Shown: positions 38,655-50,752, counted from the first letter of the stretch. The stretch is 64,000 nucleotides of DNA from Haemophilus influenzae (GCF_019703545.1 NZ_AP018771.1:806001-870000), one strand, 5' to 3'. The notes: generated by a model from the sequence alone, not told the origin. Translations and numbers: made by a program.

Positions 38655-39437
38655 ATGGCAAAATCATTACTCAATTATCAATTTCATCAAGTAAAACAAA
38701 CGATTAATACACCTGTTTTAATTTTTATTCACGGTTTATTCGGCGATATGGATAATCTCGGCGTTATCGCGAGAGCTTTTAGTGAACATTACAGTATTTT
38801 ACGTATTGATTTACGCAATCACGGCCATAGTTTTCATTCGGAAAAAATGAATTATCAACTGATGGCTGAAGATGTTATCGCAGTAATCCGCCACTTAAAT
38901 TTATCCAAAGTGATATTAATTGGTCATTCTATGGGGGGAAAAACCGCCATGAAAATCACCGCACTTTGCCCAGAATTAGTCGAAAAATTAATCGTAATTG
39001 ATATGTCCCCTCTGCCTTATGAAGGATTTGGTCATAAAGATGTGTTTAATGGCCTATTTGCGGTAAAAAATGCAAAGCCTGAAAATCGTCAGCAAGCCAA
39101 ACCGATTTTAAAACAAGAAATTAATGATGAAGACGTTGTACAATTTATGTTGAAATCTTTTGATGTTAATTCAGCTGATTGTTTTCGTTTTAATCTTACC
39201 GCGCTTTTTAACAATTATGCCAATATTATGGATTGGGAAAAGGTACGTGTATTTACGCCAACTCTTTTTATTAAGGGTGGAAATTCCTCTTATATAAAAA
39301 TAGAAAATAGCGAAAAAATTCTAGAACAATTTCCTAATGCAACTGCCTTTACGATTAATGGGAGTGGACACTGGGTTCACGCCGAAAAACCTGATTTTGT
39401 TATTCGTGCAATTAAACGATTTCTAAATAAGAATTAA
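38655..39437 (+). CDS. ybfF: Alpha/beta-hydrolase esterase YbfF
   Basis: A 260-residue acyl-CoA/ester hydrolase. The oxyanion HGLFGDMDNLG, the nucleophile elbow GHSMGG and a late GSGHWVH histidine make up the catalytic triad. The start ATG 38655 (MAKSLLNYQFHQ) fits the family; upstream extension overlaps the seqA promoter. Physiological substrate unknown. The order seqA-ybfF-fldA-fur resembles E. coli. Confidence 0.92.
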   Translation: MAKSLLNYQFHQVKQTINTPVLIFIHGLFGDMDNLGVIARAFSEHYSILRIDLRNHGHSFHSEKMNYQLMAEDVIAVIRHLNLSKVILIGHSMGGKTAMKITALCPELVEKLIVIDMSPLPYEGFGHKDVFNGLFAVKNAKPENRQQAKPILKQEINDEDVVQFMLKSFDVNSADCFRFNLTALFNNYANIMDWEKVRVFTPTLFIKGGNSSYIKIENSEKILEQFPNATAFTINGSGHWVHAEKPDFVIRAIKRFLNKN

Positions 39438-39531
39438 GTGGTTTAAGTGAGAATGCTTTTATGATATAGTTCGCCGAATTTGGATAAGTCTTATAATCAA
39501 TAGATTAAATTTAATATAAAAGGAAATAAAA

Positions 39532-40056
39532 ATGGCAATAGTTGGTCTTTTTTATGGTAGTGATACTGGAAATACTGAAAACATCGCAAAACAAATCCAA
39601 AAACAATTAGGTAGCGATTTAATTGATATTCGTGATATTGCCAAAAGTAGCAAAGAAGATATTGAAGCATACGATTTCTTGCTTTTCGGTATCCCAACTT
39701 GGTATTACGGCGAAGCACAAGCAGACTGGGATGATTTTTTTCCAACACTCGAAGAAATCGATTTTACAGATAAACTTGTAGGTATTTTTGGCTGTGGCGA
39801 TCAAGAAGATTATGCGGATTATTTCTGTGATGCTATCGGAACTGTACGCGATATTATAGAGCCACACGGTGCAATTGTGGTAGGAAATTGGCCAACAGAA
39901 GGCTATAATTTTGAAGCTTCAAAAGCCTTATTGGAAGATGACACTTTCATCGGATTATGTATTGATGAAGATCGCCAACCAGAGCTTACCGCAGAGCGTG
40001 TAGAAAAATGGTGTAAACAAATTTATGATGAAATGTGTTTAGCTGAATTGGCTTAA
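39532..40056 (+). CDS. fldA: Flavodoxin I
   Basis: A 174-residue long-chain flavodoxin, the electron donor for activation of pyruvate formate-lyase and radical-SAM enzymes; pflA, whose product it can reduce, is in this window. The FMN phosphate loop SDTGNTENIAKQI and the isoalloxazine blocks PTWYYGEAQADWDDFFP and GCGDQEDYADYFCDA are clear. It lies 27 bases upstream of fur. Confidence 0.97.
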   Translation: MAIVGLFYGSDTGNTENIAKQIQKQLGSDLIDIRDIAKSSKEDIEAYDFLLFGIPTWYYGEAQADWDDFFPTLEEIDFTDKLVGIFGCGDQEDYADYFCDAIGTVRDIIEPHGAIVVGNWPTEGYNFEASKALLEDDTFIGLCIDEDRQPELTAERVEKWCKQIYDEMCLAELA

Positions 40057-40083
40057 CATTTTTGCATAATAGGAAGAAAAATT

Positions 40084-40524
40084 ATGTCTGAAGAAAATAT
40101 TAAATTACTCAAAAAAGCAGGATTAAAAATTACAGAGCCTCGCTTAACTATCCTCGCTTTAATGCAAAATCATAAAAATGAACATTTTTCTGCAGAAGAT
40201 GTTTATAAAATTTTGCTGGAACAAGGTAGTGAAATTGGATTAGCCACAGTTTATCGTGTGCTTAATCAATTTGATGAAGCGCATATTGTAATCCGTCATA
40301 ATTTTGAGGGAAATAAATCCGTTTTTGAGCTTGCTCCAACAGAACATCACGATCATATTATTTGTGAAGATTGCGGCAAAGTATTTGAATTTACTGATAA
40401 CATTATTGAACAACGTCAGCGTGAAATCAGCGAAAAATACGGCATAAAATTAAAAACGCATAACGTATATCTTTACGGAAAATGCAGTGATATTAATCAT
40501 TGTGATGAAAACAATTCAAAATAA
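40084..40524 (+). CDS. fur: Ferric uptake regulator
   Basis: A 146-residue metal-dependent repressor. Winged helix: KITEPRLTILALMQ and GLATVYRVLNQFDEA; metal sites: EHHDHIICEDCGKVFEF and a C-terminal C-X5-C pair. With Fe2+ it represses iron and haem uptake genes. It probably shares a transcript with fldA, as in E. coli, and ends at an uptake-signal dyad. Confidence 0.97.
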   Translation: MSEENIKLLKKAGLKITEPRLTILALMQNHKNEHFSAEDVYKILLEQGSEIGLATVYRVLNQFDEAHIVIRHNFEGNKSVFELAPTEHHDHIICEDCGKVFEFTDNIIEQRQREISEKYGIKLKTHNVYLYGKCSDINHCDENNSK

Positions 40525-40580
40525 ATAATATCTAAGGCGACAAAATGTCGCCTTTCTTATATTCAAATTTTATCCGAAAA

Positions 40581-40611
40581 AATAACCGCACTTTATTACA
40601 GTGCGGTTATT
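40581..40611. terminator. Uptake-signal dyad terminator between fur and gdhA
   Basis: AATAACCGCACT and AGTGCGGTTATT form a perfect 12-base stem with a 7-base loop, made of two uptake signals in opposite orientation, between two convergent genes. A and T runs on both sides make it bidirectional. Confidence 0.88.
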
Positions 40612-40631
40612 TAATTTAACTTTTTTATCTG

Positions 40632-42065
<1,434 letters not shown>

Positions 42066-42304
42066 CTAATTTAATCTTGCAACCATTTTTATAAAGGAAA
42101 TTTAAAGAAAAGGAAAAAGTAAAGAAATTATCTAAAAAATATCGTATTTATTAGATAAAAAATAAAAAAACGACAGAAAACCATCAGGTAATGATATTTT
42201 CAATAAAAATATAGAGCAGACTACAAATCATATTTCTAGTAAATCACTACGAAAATATGTTTTATGAAAAAACAAAATTAGGGTTATATCAATATAATAA
42301 AAAC

Positions 42305-42319
42305 GGGGGCAAAGCCCCC
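42305..42319 (-). terminator. Terminator of the tat operon
   Basis: GGGGGC and GCCCCC with a 3-base loop; on the minus strand the stem is followed by CGTTTTTATT, 23 bases after the tatC stop codon. Confidence 0.88.
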
Positions 42320-42341
42320 ATACTATTAACAACTCAATTCA

Positions 42342-43112
42342 TCATTGTGTTTTTTCTGATTCATCATTATTTTTAACCGCATTTTCGTCGTCTTTTGGTT
42401 GATAAAATCGAGCGACCAATAGACCGATCTCAAACAGCAAGCACATCGGTATGGCAAGCAAAGTTTGTGAAAAAACATCAGGAGGCGTTAAAAGCATTCC
42501 AATAAAAAATGCCGCAACAATAATATAAGGGCGTTTTTCGGAAAGAGCCTTTACAGTGGTAATACCAGTCCAGCAAAGTAGAATAATCGCAATTGGCACT
42601 TCAAAACAAACGCCAAAAGCTAAAAATAACGCTAAAGCAAAATCTAAATAACTACTAATATCTGTTGCGATGGTAACGCCTTCTGGGGCTGTTTGTGTAA
42701 AGAAGCTGAATACAAGAGGAAAGACGACATAGTAAGCAAAAGCAACACCGCAATAAAATAAAATCGTACTGGAAAATAACAACGGATAAATCATCCGTTT
42801 TTCGTGCTGATATAAAGCAGGTGCAATAAAAGCCCAAATTTGATAAAGCAAATAAGGGACAGAAATAAAAATTGCAACAATCGCAGTTAATTTAATTGGC
42901 GTAAAGAAAGGAGTTTGAATATTGGTTGCAATCATTGTTGTGCCTTTTGGCATAACAGCCGTTAAAGGTGCAGCAACAAAATGATAAATATCATTGGAAA
43001 AATACACCAAAGCAACAAAAACCAACACTACACAAATCACACAGCGTAATAAACGGTTTCTTAGTTCAACAAGGTGCGTAATTAAAGGTTGAGATTCATC
43101 CACATTACTCAT
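42342..43112 (-). CDS. tatC: Twin-arginine translocase subunit TatC
   Basis: A 256-residue protein with six membrane helices. The N-terminal [18 protein letters not shown] is the signal-peptide binding region; a conserved periplasmic loop and the acidic residue in FGVCFEVPI follow. TatC with TatB receives folded proteins with RR signal peptides. It is last in tatABC, 10 bases after tatB. Confidence 0.97.
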   Translation of the reverse strand: MSNVDESQPLITHLVELRNRLLRCVICVVLVFVALVYFSNDIYHFVAAPLTAVMPKGTTMIATNIQTPFFTPIKLTAIVAIFISVPYLLYQIWAFIAPALYQHEKRMIYPLLFSSTILFYCGVAFAYYVVFPLVFSFFTQTAPEGVTIATDISSYLDFALALFLAFGVCFEVPIAIILLCWTGITTVKALSEKRPYIIVAAFFIGMLLTPPDVFSQTLLAIPMCLLFEIGLLVARFYQPKDDENAVKNNDESEKTQ

Positions 43113-43121
43113 AAAAACTCG

Positions 43122-43682
43122 CTATGATTTAGTTTTTGAAGATTGAGATTTTGACGCTGGAGCGATTTCAATATCATCAGGAGGATAATAGCTAGATAAA
43201 TGTGTGTTCAGTTCTACTTTCTCGTGAGTTTCAAGTGCGGTCAAATCTGTAGGTGTTTTTTCTGCTTCAGATAAAGTTTCCGCAGCCTCCTCAACTGAGA
43301 TTGCATTTTGAGGCTTTTCTGCATTTTCAGCCGCACTTTTGATTTCTTTGATTTGATCTTCCACCGTTGTACCAGCTTGAGCCGCTTTATCTTCTAGATC
43401 TGCTTTCATCTTATCTGCTTGAGCTTTTAATTCTTCCACCGTTTTACTCAATTCTGGTGAAAGGGCTTGCAAGTTAAGGGATTCCGCTTTTTTAATACTA
43501 TCTTGTAATTCTTGCAATTTTAGCTCTTGTTTCAACTCATTTTGAACGTTAGCAGCTAAACCACGAATTGTTTTTACCCAATCCATTACAGTGCGAATTG
43601 CTATAGGCAAACGTTTCGGGCCTAATACAACTAATCCCAAAATCATTAGCAAAATAAGTTCTGAAAAACCAATATCAAACAC
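43122..43682 (-). CDS. tatB: Twin-arginine translocase subunit TatB
   Basis: A 186-residue protein with one N-terminal membrane helix ([22 protein letters not shown]), an amphipathic helix ([14 protein letters not shown]) and a long acidic, coiled C-terminal tail. It forms the receptor complex with TatC. An uptake signal at 43233 codes part of the tail, a region of low constraint. Confidence 0.96.
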   Translation of the reverse strand: MFDIGFSELILLMILGLVVLGPKRLPIAIRTVMDWVKTIRGLAANVQNELKQELKLQELQDSIKKAESLNLQALSPELSKTVEELKAQADKMKADLEDKAAQAGTTVEDQIKEIKSAAENAEKPQNAISVEEAAETLSEAEKTPTDLTALETHEKVELNTHLSSYYPPDDIEIAPASKSQSSKTKS

Positions 43683-43685
43683 GGA

Positions 43686-43913
43686 TTAAGCCTGTTCTTT
43701 CTCTTTTATATTTTCTTTTTTTGCAGAAGCTGTTTCATTATCTATAGACTTAAATTCTGCATCTTTTACTTTTTCATCTTCTTTCATCGCTTTTTTGAAA
43801 CCCTTCACTGCTGCGCCAAGATCTGAACCAGCATTTCTTAATTTTTTCGTGCCAAAAATCAATAAAATAACGACTAATAAAATAATCAGTTGAGCGGGGG
43901 ACAAACCAAACAT
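43686..43913 (-). CDS. tatA: Twin-arginine translocase subunit TatA
   Basis: A 75-residue pore-forming subunit: membrane helix [20 protein letters not shown], then [24 protein letters not shown] and an acidic tail. ATG 43913 follows ACGGAG; a further upstream ATG at 43973 would put 20 non-family residues before the helix. First gene of tatABC. Confidence 0.96.
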   Translation of the reverse strand: MFGLSPAQLIILLVVILLIFGTKKLRNAGSDLGAAVKGFKKAMKEDEKVKDAEFKSIDNETASAKKENIKEKEQA

Positions 43914-44124
43914 AATAAACTCCGTTCTGTAAAAAAGAAAAAATTTGGCTCGGAATATACTCTTTTTAGCCATTTAGAACAATAGCTATCGGAGATTATT
44001 TTTATGTTATCCTGATCTTGATCACAAAACCTGATTTTTAACTTATTTATGTAATAAAAAAGTTAAAATTTATCTCTCTAAAAGTTGGATTTGTCTTCTA
44101 ACTCTGTGATTTAACCACTTTTTT

Positions 44125-44532
44125 TTAGCTTGTTTCAGGAATCTGCGGTAAATTCACGGCTTCCACCGAGCCTAATGCTTTCGCTTTTTGATAAAATGCT
44201 AACTTATATTCCAGTAAGTCTAAATAGCGTTTTAATTCGGCAATTTGACACTTCACATTTTCTGTTTGATTTTCAAATAAGGAAAGGCGTTCTTCAATAG
44301 TATCGTCGCCAATGATGGTACATTCCGCAAAGCGTTTGATGTCTTTTAAACTCATTCCTGTATTTTTCAAGCATTGTAATAAACTCAACCATTGCAAATC
44401 CTTGTCGGTAAAACGGCGATTACCGTATTCATCACGTCCGACATTAGGTAACAAGCCTTCTTTGTCATAAAAGCGTAAGGTGTAGGCGGAAATGCCTATT
44501 TTTTCAGCAGCTTTAGCGGTGGTGTAAGTCAC
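44125..44532 (-). CDS. nmlR: MerR-family regulator, NmlR/AdhR-like
   Basis: A 135-residue MerR protein: winged helix MTYTTAKAAEKIGISAYTLRFYDKEGLLPNV... then a coiled-coil dimer helix. It is divergent from adhC, and matches the H. influenzae NmlR reported to control adhC in response to carbonyl stress and S-nitrosoglutathione. Cysteines at LLQCLKNTG, FAECTII and NVKCQI are candidates for sensing. It has no C-terminal metal-binding loop of the mercury type. Confidence 0.85.
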   Translation of the reverse strand: MTYTTAKAAEKIGISAYTLRFYDKEGLLPNVGRDEYGNRRFTDKDLQWLSLLQCLKNTGMSLKDIKRFAECTIIGDDTIEERLSLFENQTENVKCQIAELKRYLDLLEYKLAFYQKAKALGSVEAVNLPQIPETS

Positions 44533-44569
44533 TTTTTATTCCCTTTAAACAAAAATGGTAAAAAAACAC

Positions 44570-44600
44570 TTGCTTTAGAGTGAACTCTAAAGTGTAAACT
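44570..44600 (+). promoter_or_regulatory. MerR-type adhC promoter and operator
   Basis: TTGCTT (-35, 44570-44575) and TAAACT (-10, 44595-44600) are 19 bases apart, the long spacer of MerR-controlled promoters, and the spacer carries a perfect palindrome CTTTAGAGT-GA-ACTCTAAAG (44573-44592). The regulator would untwist this DNA to activate adhC. Confidence 0.85.
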
Positions 44601-44661
44601 GTTGCTATCTTGCTTACGTAAGGCAACTTTGTCAATGAATAATGAATTAAGAGGAAAAACA

Positions 44662-45798
44662 ATGGAAATTAAACAAATCAATTCAACCATCAAATCTCGT
44701 GCGGCGGTGGCATTCGCCCCAAATCAACCCTTACAAATTGTGGAAATCGACGTAGAAATGCCTCACAAAGGCGAAGTGTTAATCCGCAACACTCACACGG
44801 GCGTTTGCCATACTGATGCGTTTACGTTATCAGGAAGCGATCCTGAAGGGGTATTCCCTGTGGTGCTAGGACACGAAGGTGCGGGTGTGGTTGTTGCGGT
44901 TGGCGAAGGTGTGTTAAGCGTAAAACCGGGCGATCACGTCATTCCTCTTTATACTGCTGAATGTGGCGAATGTGAGTTTTGCCGCTCGGGTAAAACCAAC
45001 TTATGCGTCTCAGTGCGTGACACGCAAGGTAAAGGCTTAATGCCTGATTGCACGACACGTTTTTCTTATCAAGGTCAGCCGATCTATCACTATATGGGCT
45101 GTTCAACCTTCAGTGAATACTCAGTTGTTGCAGAAGTTTCACTGGCGAAAATCAACCCAGAAGCCAACCACGAACAAGTGTGTTTGCTCGGCTGCGGTGT
45201 CACCACAGGTATTGGTGCGGTACATAATACAGCAAAAGTGCAAGAAGGCGACTCTGTTGCCGTGTTTGGCTTGGGGGCGATTGGTTTGGCGGTGGTGCAA
45301 GGTGCGCGTCAAGCCAAAGCAGGTCGCATTATCGCCATTGATACCAATCCTGCAAAATTTGAGTTGGCAAAACAGTTTGGTGCAACGGATTGTTTAAACC
45401 CTAATGATTACGATAAGCCGATCAAAGATGTGTTGTTAGATATTAATAAATGGGGCATTGACCATACCTTTGAATGTATCGGTAATGTAAACGTAATGCG
45501 TCAAGCATTAGAAAGTGCTCACCGAGGCTGGGGGCAATCCATTATCATCGGCGTAGCGGGTGCAGGACAAGAAATTTCAACGCGTCCGTTCCAATTGGTA
45601 ACAGGCCGTGTTTGGAAAGGTTCGGCATTTGGTGGCGTGAAAGGTCGCTCTGAACTTCCGCAAATGGTGGAAGATTCAATGAAAGGCGACATCCAGTTAG
45701 AACCGTTTGTGACTCACACAATGCCACTTGATCAAATTAATGAAGCCTTTGAATTAATGCACGAAGGCAAATCAATCCGTACTGTTATTCACTACTAA
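44662..45798 (+). CDS. adhC: S-(hydroxymethyl)glutathione dehydrogenase / class III alcohol dehydrogenase
   Basis: A 378-residue zinc enzyme that oxidises the formaldehyde-glutathione adduct and reduces S-nitrosoglutathione. Catalytic-zinc residues lie in [10 protein letters not shown] and GHEGAG; structural-zinc cysteines in [15 protein letters not shown]; the NAD fold [13 protein letters not shown] follows. ATG 44662 follows AAGAGGA. It is co-transcribed with the esterase gene 8 bases downstream. Confidence 0.96.
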   Translation: MEIKQINSTIKSRAAVAFAPNQPLQIVEIDVEMPHKGEVLIRNTHTGVCHTDAFTLSGSDPEGVFPVVLGHEGAGVVVAVGEGVLSVKPGDHVIPLYTAECGECEFCRSGKTNLCVSVRDTQGKGLMPDCTTRFSYQGQPIYHYMGCSTFSEYSVVAEVSLAKINPEANHEQVCLLGCGVTTGIGAVHNTAKVQEGDSVAVFGLGAIGLAVVQGARQAKAGRIIAIDTNPAKFELAKQFGATDCLNPNDYDKPIKDVLLDINKWGIDHTFECIGNVNVMRQALESAHRGWGQSIIIGVAGAGQEISTRPFQLVTGRVWKGSAFGGVKGRSELPQMVEDSMKGDIQLEPFVTHTMPLDQINEAFELMHEGKSIRTVIHY

Positions 45799-45806
45799 GG
45801 TACGCT

Positions 45807-46634
45807 ATGAAACTAATTGAACAACATCAAATTTTTGGCGGTTCGCAGCAAGTTTGGACACATAATGCCCAAACACTTCAATGTGAAATGAAATTTGCCG
45901 TTTATTTGCCAAATAATCCGGAGAATCGACCTCTTGGCGTGATTTATTGGCTTTCTGGCTTAACTTGTACAGAACAAAATTTCATTACCAAATCAGGCTT
46001 CCAGCGTTATGCGGCAGAACATCAAGTGATTGTGGTTGCGCCTGATACTAGCCCTCGTGGAGAGCAAGTGCCGAATGATGTGGCTTACGATTTAGGGCAG
46101 GGAGCGGGCTTTTATCTTAATGCGACCGAGCAGCCTTGGGCGACGAATTATCAAATGTATGATTATATTTTGAATGAATTGCCTGATTTGATTGAAGCAA
46201 ATTTCCCTACCAACGGCAAACGTTCCATTATGGGACATTCAATGGGTGGACACGGTGCATTGGTATTGGCACTGCGAAACCAAGAACGTTATCAAAGTGT
46301 TTCTGCTTTTTCGCCCATTTTGTCGCCAAGCCTTGTGCCTTGGGGAGAAAAAGCCTTTTCTGCCTATTTAGGGGAAGATCGTGAAAAATGGCAGCAATAT
46401 GATGCTAGCTCGCTCATTCAACAAGGCTATAAAGTGCAAGGTATGCACATTGATCAGGGCTTGGAAGATGAGTTTTTACCGACACAATTGCGTACCGAAG
46501 ATTTTATCGAAACCTGTCGCGTGGCAAATCAGCCGCTCGATGTACGCTTCCATAAAGGCTATGATCACAGCTATTACTTCATCGCCAGTTTTATTGGCGA
46601 GCATATTGCCTATCATGCGGAATTTTTGAAGTAA
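45807..46634 (+). CDS. fghA: S-formylglutathione hydrolase
   Basis: A 275-residue serine esterase of the esterase D group that releases formate and glutathione. The nucleophile is in IMGHSMGGHGALVLAL, the acid in GLEDEFL and the histidine in GYDHSYYF. It completes formaldehyde removal after adhC, in the same operon. The formate made can leave through FocA, encoded in this window. Confidence 0.95.
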   Translation: MKLIEQHQIFGGSQQVWTHNAQTLQCEMKFAVYLPNNPENRPLGVIYWLSGLTCTEQNFITKSGFQRYAAEHQVIVVAPDTSPRGEQVPNDVAYDLGQGAGFYLNATEQPWATNYQMYDYILNELPDLIEANFPTNGKRSIMGHSMGGHGALVLALRNQERYQSVSAFSPILSPSLVPWGEKAFSAYLGEDREKWQQYDASSLIQQGYKVQGMHIDQGLEDEFLPTQLRTEDFIETCRVANQPLDVRFHKGYDHSYYFIASFIGEHIAYHAEFLK

Positions 46635-46671
46635 GCTAAAGAGCGGTCAGTTTTCAAAGCAGTTTGGGATA

Positions 46672-46701
46672 GCCGGCACGAGGGCGGTAAAAAGTGCCGG
46701 C
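46672..46701 (+). terminator. Terminator of adhC-fghA
   Basis: GCCGGCAC pairs with GTGCCGGC around a 14-base loop, 38 bases after the fghA stop. The T tract after it is short (AATAGTTT). Confidence 0.55.
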
Positions 46702-46818
46702 AATAGTTTATTCAGTCTGAACTAGAAGAACCAAGCCTGAAACAATATCAAAAAATTTCTTTAAATAATAATCTAACTCTTTGGAAAGGTAGATAATCTC
46801 TTTCTAGTCATTTTATCT

Positions 46819-48258
46819 TTATTTCCAAATGCGGGAATCAAATATTTTCTTACGTAATTCAGGGTATTCATCAATTTTAAACTCTGGCGTTTTTCCTTCT
46901 TTAAGCTGGCGTTGATAATCCTTCATTAATTTCCATACGATTGGCGACAACATCAAAATTGCGATCAAGTTAATAATTGCCATGACTGCCATTACCGTAT
47001 CTGCGAAATTCCACACCACATTGCCAGAGCGAACCGCACCGAAATACACGAAAAATAGCACCATTAAACGGAACAAAAATACAAACCAAGGTTTATTTTT
47101 TATAAAACGGATATTGCTTTCCGCATAAGCATAGTTACCAATAATAGAAGAATAAGCGAATAACAATAAGATAAACGCTAGGAAATGCACCCCAAATTCA
47201 CCTATGTGATATTGCAAAGCATTTTGCGTAAGAGAGATACTTTTGAGCGTTTCGCTACCATAATTATTCGAAAGCAAAATAATGACGGCAGTACAAGTAC
47301 AAACGATCATTGTATCAACAAACACACCGAGCATTTGCACTAAACCTTGGCTAACTGGATGTTTAACGTGAGCTGCTGCAGCCGAATTAGGCGCAGATCC
47401 CATTCCCGCTTCGTTTGAGAATAAACCACGTTTAATCCCCATCATCATTGCTTTCGATACCAATGCACCAAACATTCCGCCAGCGGCAGCATCAAAACTA
47501 AATGCACTTTGAACAATACGATGAATCACGGAAGGGATCATATCAATATGCATGCCAAGAATAATCACTGCCATAATCAAATAGAAAAGTGCCATCATTG
47601 GTACAAGGTTGCTCGAAATAATCGCAATACGCTTAACGCCACCGAAAATAATAAGTGCGGTAAAAATTACTAATGAAATACCGACATATTCCCCTTTCCA
47701 ATTCCACGCATTACTCGTCGCTTCAACAATGGAGTTCGCCTGCACCGAATTAAAAGCAAAACCAAATGTAAAAATTAATGCAAGCGCAAAAGCCACTGCC
47801 ATACAACGTGATTTTAAACCTTGCACAATATAATAAGCAGGGCCGCCACGGAATGATCCATCTTTATCTTGAATTTTAAATAATTGAGCAAGGGTAGATT
47901 CAGCGAAAGCACTCGACATACCAATAAATGCCGTTACCCACATCCAAAACACTGCGCCTTCGCCCCCTAAGGCGATTGCCGTTGCAACCCCACCAATGTT
48001 ACCCACACCAACGCGACTCGCAAGACCTGTCGTAAACGCTTGGAAAGGTGTTAATGAACTTCCCTCCACCGAACGACCAAACCACATTTCACGAAGGCTT
48101 GCAGGGAATAAACGGAACTGCACAAATCCTGTTGTAATGGTAAAAAATAGACCAGTTCCAAGCAAAATAATAATGGTGGCATCCCATAAAGGTCCATCAA
48201 GGTGTGCGACTATCCAAGTTAGCACTTCTTCTAACATTTTTGAAAATTCAAATTCCAT
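46819..48258 (-). CDS. Sodium:alanine symporter (AGCS family)
   Basis: A 479-residue transporter with about eleven helices. AGCS signatures are visible: GVGNIGGVATAIALGGEGAVFWMW, split here as GVGNIGGVATA and GEGAVFWMWV, and GLFSNEAGMGSAPNSAAAA. It imports alanine or glycine with Na+; the Na+ gradient would come from the Nqr pump encoded further on. Start ATG 48258 follows GAGGGATG. Stand-alone gene with one uptake signal at 47653. Confidence 0.92.
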   Translation of the reverse strand: MEFEFSKMLEEVLTWIVAHLDGPLWDATIIILLGTGLFFTITTGFVQFRLFPASLREMWFGRSVEGSSLTPFQAFTTGLASRVGVGNIGGVATAIALGGEGAVFWMWVTAFIGMSSAFAESTLAQLFKIQDKDGSFRGGPAYYIVQGLKSRCMAVAFALALIFTFGFAFNSVQANSIVEATSNAWNWKGEYVGISLVIFTALIIFGGVKRIAIISSNLVPMMALFYLIMAVIILGMHIDMIPSVIHRIVQSAFSFDAAAGGMFGALVSKAMMMGIKRGLFSNEAGMGSAPNSAAAAHVKHPVSQGLVQMLGVFVDTMIVCTCTAVIILLSNNYGSETLKSISLTQNALQYHIGEFGVHFLAFILLLFAYSSIIGNYAYAESNIRFIKNKPWFVFLFRLMVLFFVYFGAVRSGNVVWNFADTVMAVMAIINLIAILMLSPIVWKLMKDYQRQLKEGKTPEFKIDEYPELRKKIFDSRIWK

Positions 48259-48441
48259 AATCATCCCTCAAGCGATAAATAATTTGATTGTATGGCTTTT
48301 CAATGAAAAGGCGAGATTTTTTAATAATTTCTCTAGAGAAAAGAAACACAAACAAGAAAAAATCTAATAAATTCACAATATTCTAAATATTTTCCAAAAT
48401 AAAGGGCGTATTATTTGAATACGCCCCACTAGTTTGTTGAA

Positions 48442-49356
48442 TTATTTGGTTAAAAACAACGCTGCCGCACCACGCACACCACCAGAATCGCCGTGTTTCG
48501 CTTTTTTAATTGGCGGAACTTTTGCTGTTCGCATCAAGTGAGGCGGTAATGCTTTTGGTAAGGTCTCATAAAGATAGTCAAAATTAGATAATCCACCGCC
48601 GAGTACAATCATATGCGGATCAAATGCCGTAATGATATTGCCAATAGAAATCGCCGCCAACTCAACAAAAAGATTCACAAAATCTACCGCACTTTCATTG
48701 CCTTGATAGAACAAATCAATAATTTCACGAGCAGATAATGTTTCGCCTTTCAAATCTCGATAAAGCATTTCAAAACCGCGACCAGACAGATAATTATCCA
48801 AACAAGCCTTGTTGCCGCAACCGCATTGATAAATTGGGGCGTTATCCCATCCCAATAATTTCAAAGCATGATAATTTAATTGTAAATGACCAAGCTCTCC
48901 CGCCATTCCCACTTGACCTGAATGAACTTTACCGTTTAAGACAAAGCCACCACCAAAACCAGTCCCAAGAATTAAACCAAGTACAGTCGAATATTGCTGA
49001 TTTTCCGTATCCCATGCTTCAGATAACGCAAAACAATTTGCGTCATTTTCTGCCCGCACTTCACGGCCCAAACGCGTAGACAAATCGCATAAAATTGGTT
49101 TATTATCTGCCACACGAATATTGGCAATTTCGGCTAATCCAGTTTGTTGATTAACAAAACCAGGTACGCCCAAACCTACGGTGCCCGCCTCACCAAACTT
49201 TTCATCAGCACGATTCACTAAATCCACAATCGTGTTAAGCCATTCTTCATAGTCGGTTTTAGGTGTTGGCACCCGTTCAGAATATAATTTTTCTAATTTT
49301 TCATTGAATACGGCAAGCTCTATTTTCGTGCCACCAATATCTAAACCATAATACAT
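48442..49356 (-). CDS. nagK: N-acetyl-D-glucosamine kinase (ROK family)
   Basis: A 304-residue ROK kinase that phosphorylates GlcNAc recycled from the wall. ATP loop [13 protein letters not shown] and zinc site [17 protein letters not shown] are present. ATG 49356 follows ACAGGAG. It matches HI0182. ROK glucokinases look alike, so sugar preference rests on the close resemblance to NagK and on gene order. Confidence 0.9.
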   Translation of the reverse strand: MYYGLDIGGTKIELAVFNEKLEKLYSERVPTPKTDYEEWLNTIVDLVNRADEKFGEAGTVGLGVPGFVNQQTGLAEIANIRVADNKPILCDLSTRLGREVRAENDANCFALSEAWDTENQQYSTVLGLILGTGFGGGFVLNGKVHSGQVGMAGELGHLQLNYHALKLLGWDNAPIYQCGCGNKACLDNYLSGRGFEMLYRDLKGETLSAREIIDLFYQGNESAVDFVNLFVELAAISIGNIITAFDPHMIVLGGGLSNFDYLYETLPKALPPHLMRTAKVPPIKKAKHGDSGGVRGAAALFLTK

Positions 49357-49383
49357 AATCTGCTCCTGTATAAAGAAGTGCAC

Positions 49384-49860
49384 TTAAAATTAACCAAAAT
49401 TTTAACCGCACTTAAATCATTATTTTATGACAAAGATCGCCTTTTTCTTCAAAAAGATCAAAATAATGCTATTAATTACTCAAAATAGCAAGTCTATACA
49501 CTTAATCTGGTTCGTTTGAAAAAATTCTGAATTTGCCTGTTGTGAATAATCAAGGTTTTGGAAAAGTGGATGATTATCTGGGGGAATTCACGGTATTATG
49601 CGAATAAAACAAGTTTCAAATTAAGTGCTTTACTTACTCTGAATGTATGAAATTGAGCGAATATTAATATGGGAATTTTGTCTTTAATTAAACAAACCTT
49701 GCAAAATATCAAAGTTTGTTGAAATAATTTTTGCTTTTCTTTGCAATGAAAGGGGAGGAGAGTAAAATAGTGCCAATTATAGAAGTATTTGTAGTCGTAA
49801 ACTTGTTAAAAGTATTAAATTTTCATCAACTTTTTCAATGTCAATAGTTGGAGTTTGATT
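49384..49860 (+). promoter_or_regulatory. focA-pflB promoter region
   Basis: About 470 bases without a gene upstream of focA. TTGTGAATAATCAA (49540-49553) resembles an FNR box (right half perfect, left half off by two), as expected for a formate-metabolism operon. GGAG at 49850-49853 is the focA ribosome site. An uptake signal lies at 49405. A purine-rich stretch GAAAGGGGAGGAGAG near 49747 is notable but unassigned. No small gene or riboswitch is seen. Confidence 0.5.
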
Positions 49861-50715
49861 ATGGCATCAGAAAATCAAAAACTATCTTCTGTTGCACTCA
49901 CACCTGTTGAAGCAACGGATTATGCAGAAAATACAGCAACTTATAAAGCAAATAAACGTCCATTTTTATCGTTTATGTCTGGTATTAGTGCTGGTGCTTG
50001 TATTGCCTTAGCCTTTGTATTTTACACGACAACACAAACTGCTAGTGCAGGCGCACCTTGGGGATTAACCAAGTTAGTAGGTGGGTTAGTATTCTCATTA
50101 GGTGTAATTATGGTGGTGATTTTAGGATCTGAATTATTCACTTCTTCTACTTTAACTTTAGTCGCCAGAGTGGGCGGTAGAATCACCACGACACAAATGA
50201 TTCGAAATTGGATCGTAGTATATTTGGGCAACTTCGTTGGTAGTTTATTTATTGCGGCTGTTATTTGGTTTAGTGGACAAACAATGGCAGCAAATAGCCA
50301 ATGGGGTTTAACAATTCTTGCAACCGCCCAACATAAAATTCATCACACTTGGTTTGAAGCTTTTAACCTAGGTATTTTATGTAACATTATGGTGTGTGTG
50401 GCGGTTTGGATGTCTTATTCTGGTAAGACTGTTACAGACAAAGCATTTATTATGATTATGCCGATTGGTTTGTTTGTTGCATCAGGATTTGAACACTGTG
50501 TGGCTAATATGTTTATGATTCCGATGGGAATTATTACCGCACATTTTAGTACACCTGAATTTTGGCAACAAATCGGCGTTGATCCGATGAAATACGCAGA
50601 TTTAGATTTGTACCATTTCATCGTGAAGAATTTAATCCCTGTAACGTTGGGAAATATTGTCGGCGGGGCAATTTGTATTGGTGTATTCCAACGTTATTTA
50701 ACCAAAACGCATTAA
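49861..50715 (+). CDS. focA: Formate channel FocA
   Basis: A 284-residue FNT-family channel with six helices. Family blocks are FLSFMSGISAGACIALAF, GSELFTSSTLT, NLGILCNIMVCVAVWM and GFEHCVANMFMIP, which has the central pore histidine. It moves formate made by PflB. ATG 49861 follows GGAGTTTG. It precedes pflB by 37 bases in the focA-pflB operon. Confidence 0.96.
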   Translation: MASENQKLSSVALTPVEATDYAENTATYKANKRPFLSFMSGISAGACIALAFVFYTTTQTASAGAPWGLTKLVGGLVFSLGVIMVVILGSELFTSSTLTLVARVGGRITTTQMIRNWIVVYLGNFVGSLFIAAVIWFSGQTMAANSQWGLTILATAQHKIHHTWFEAFNLGILCNIMVCVAVWMSYSGKTVTDKAFIMIMPIGLFVASGFEHCVANMFMIPMGIITAHFSTPEFWQQIGVDPMKYADLDLYHFIVKNLIPVTLGNIVGGAICIGVFQRYLTKTH

Positions 50716-50752
50716 AGACTTACTTATTTATTAATTAACAAAGGAAATGACT

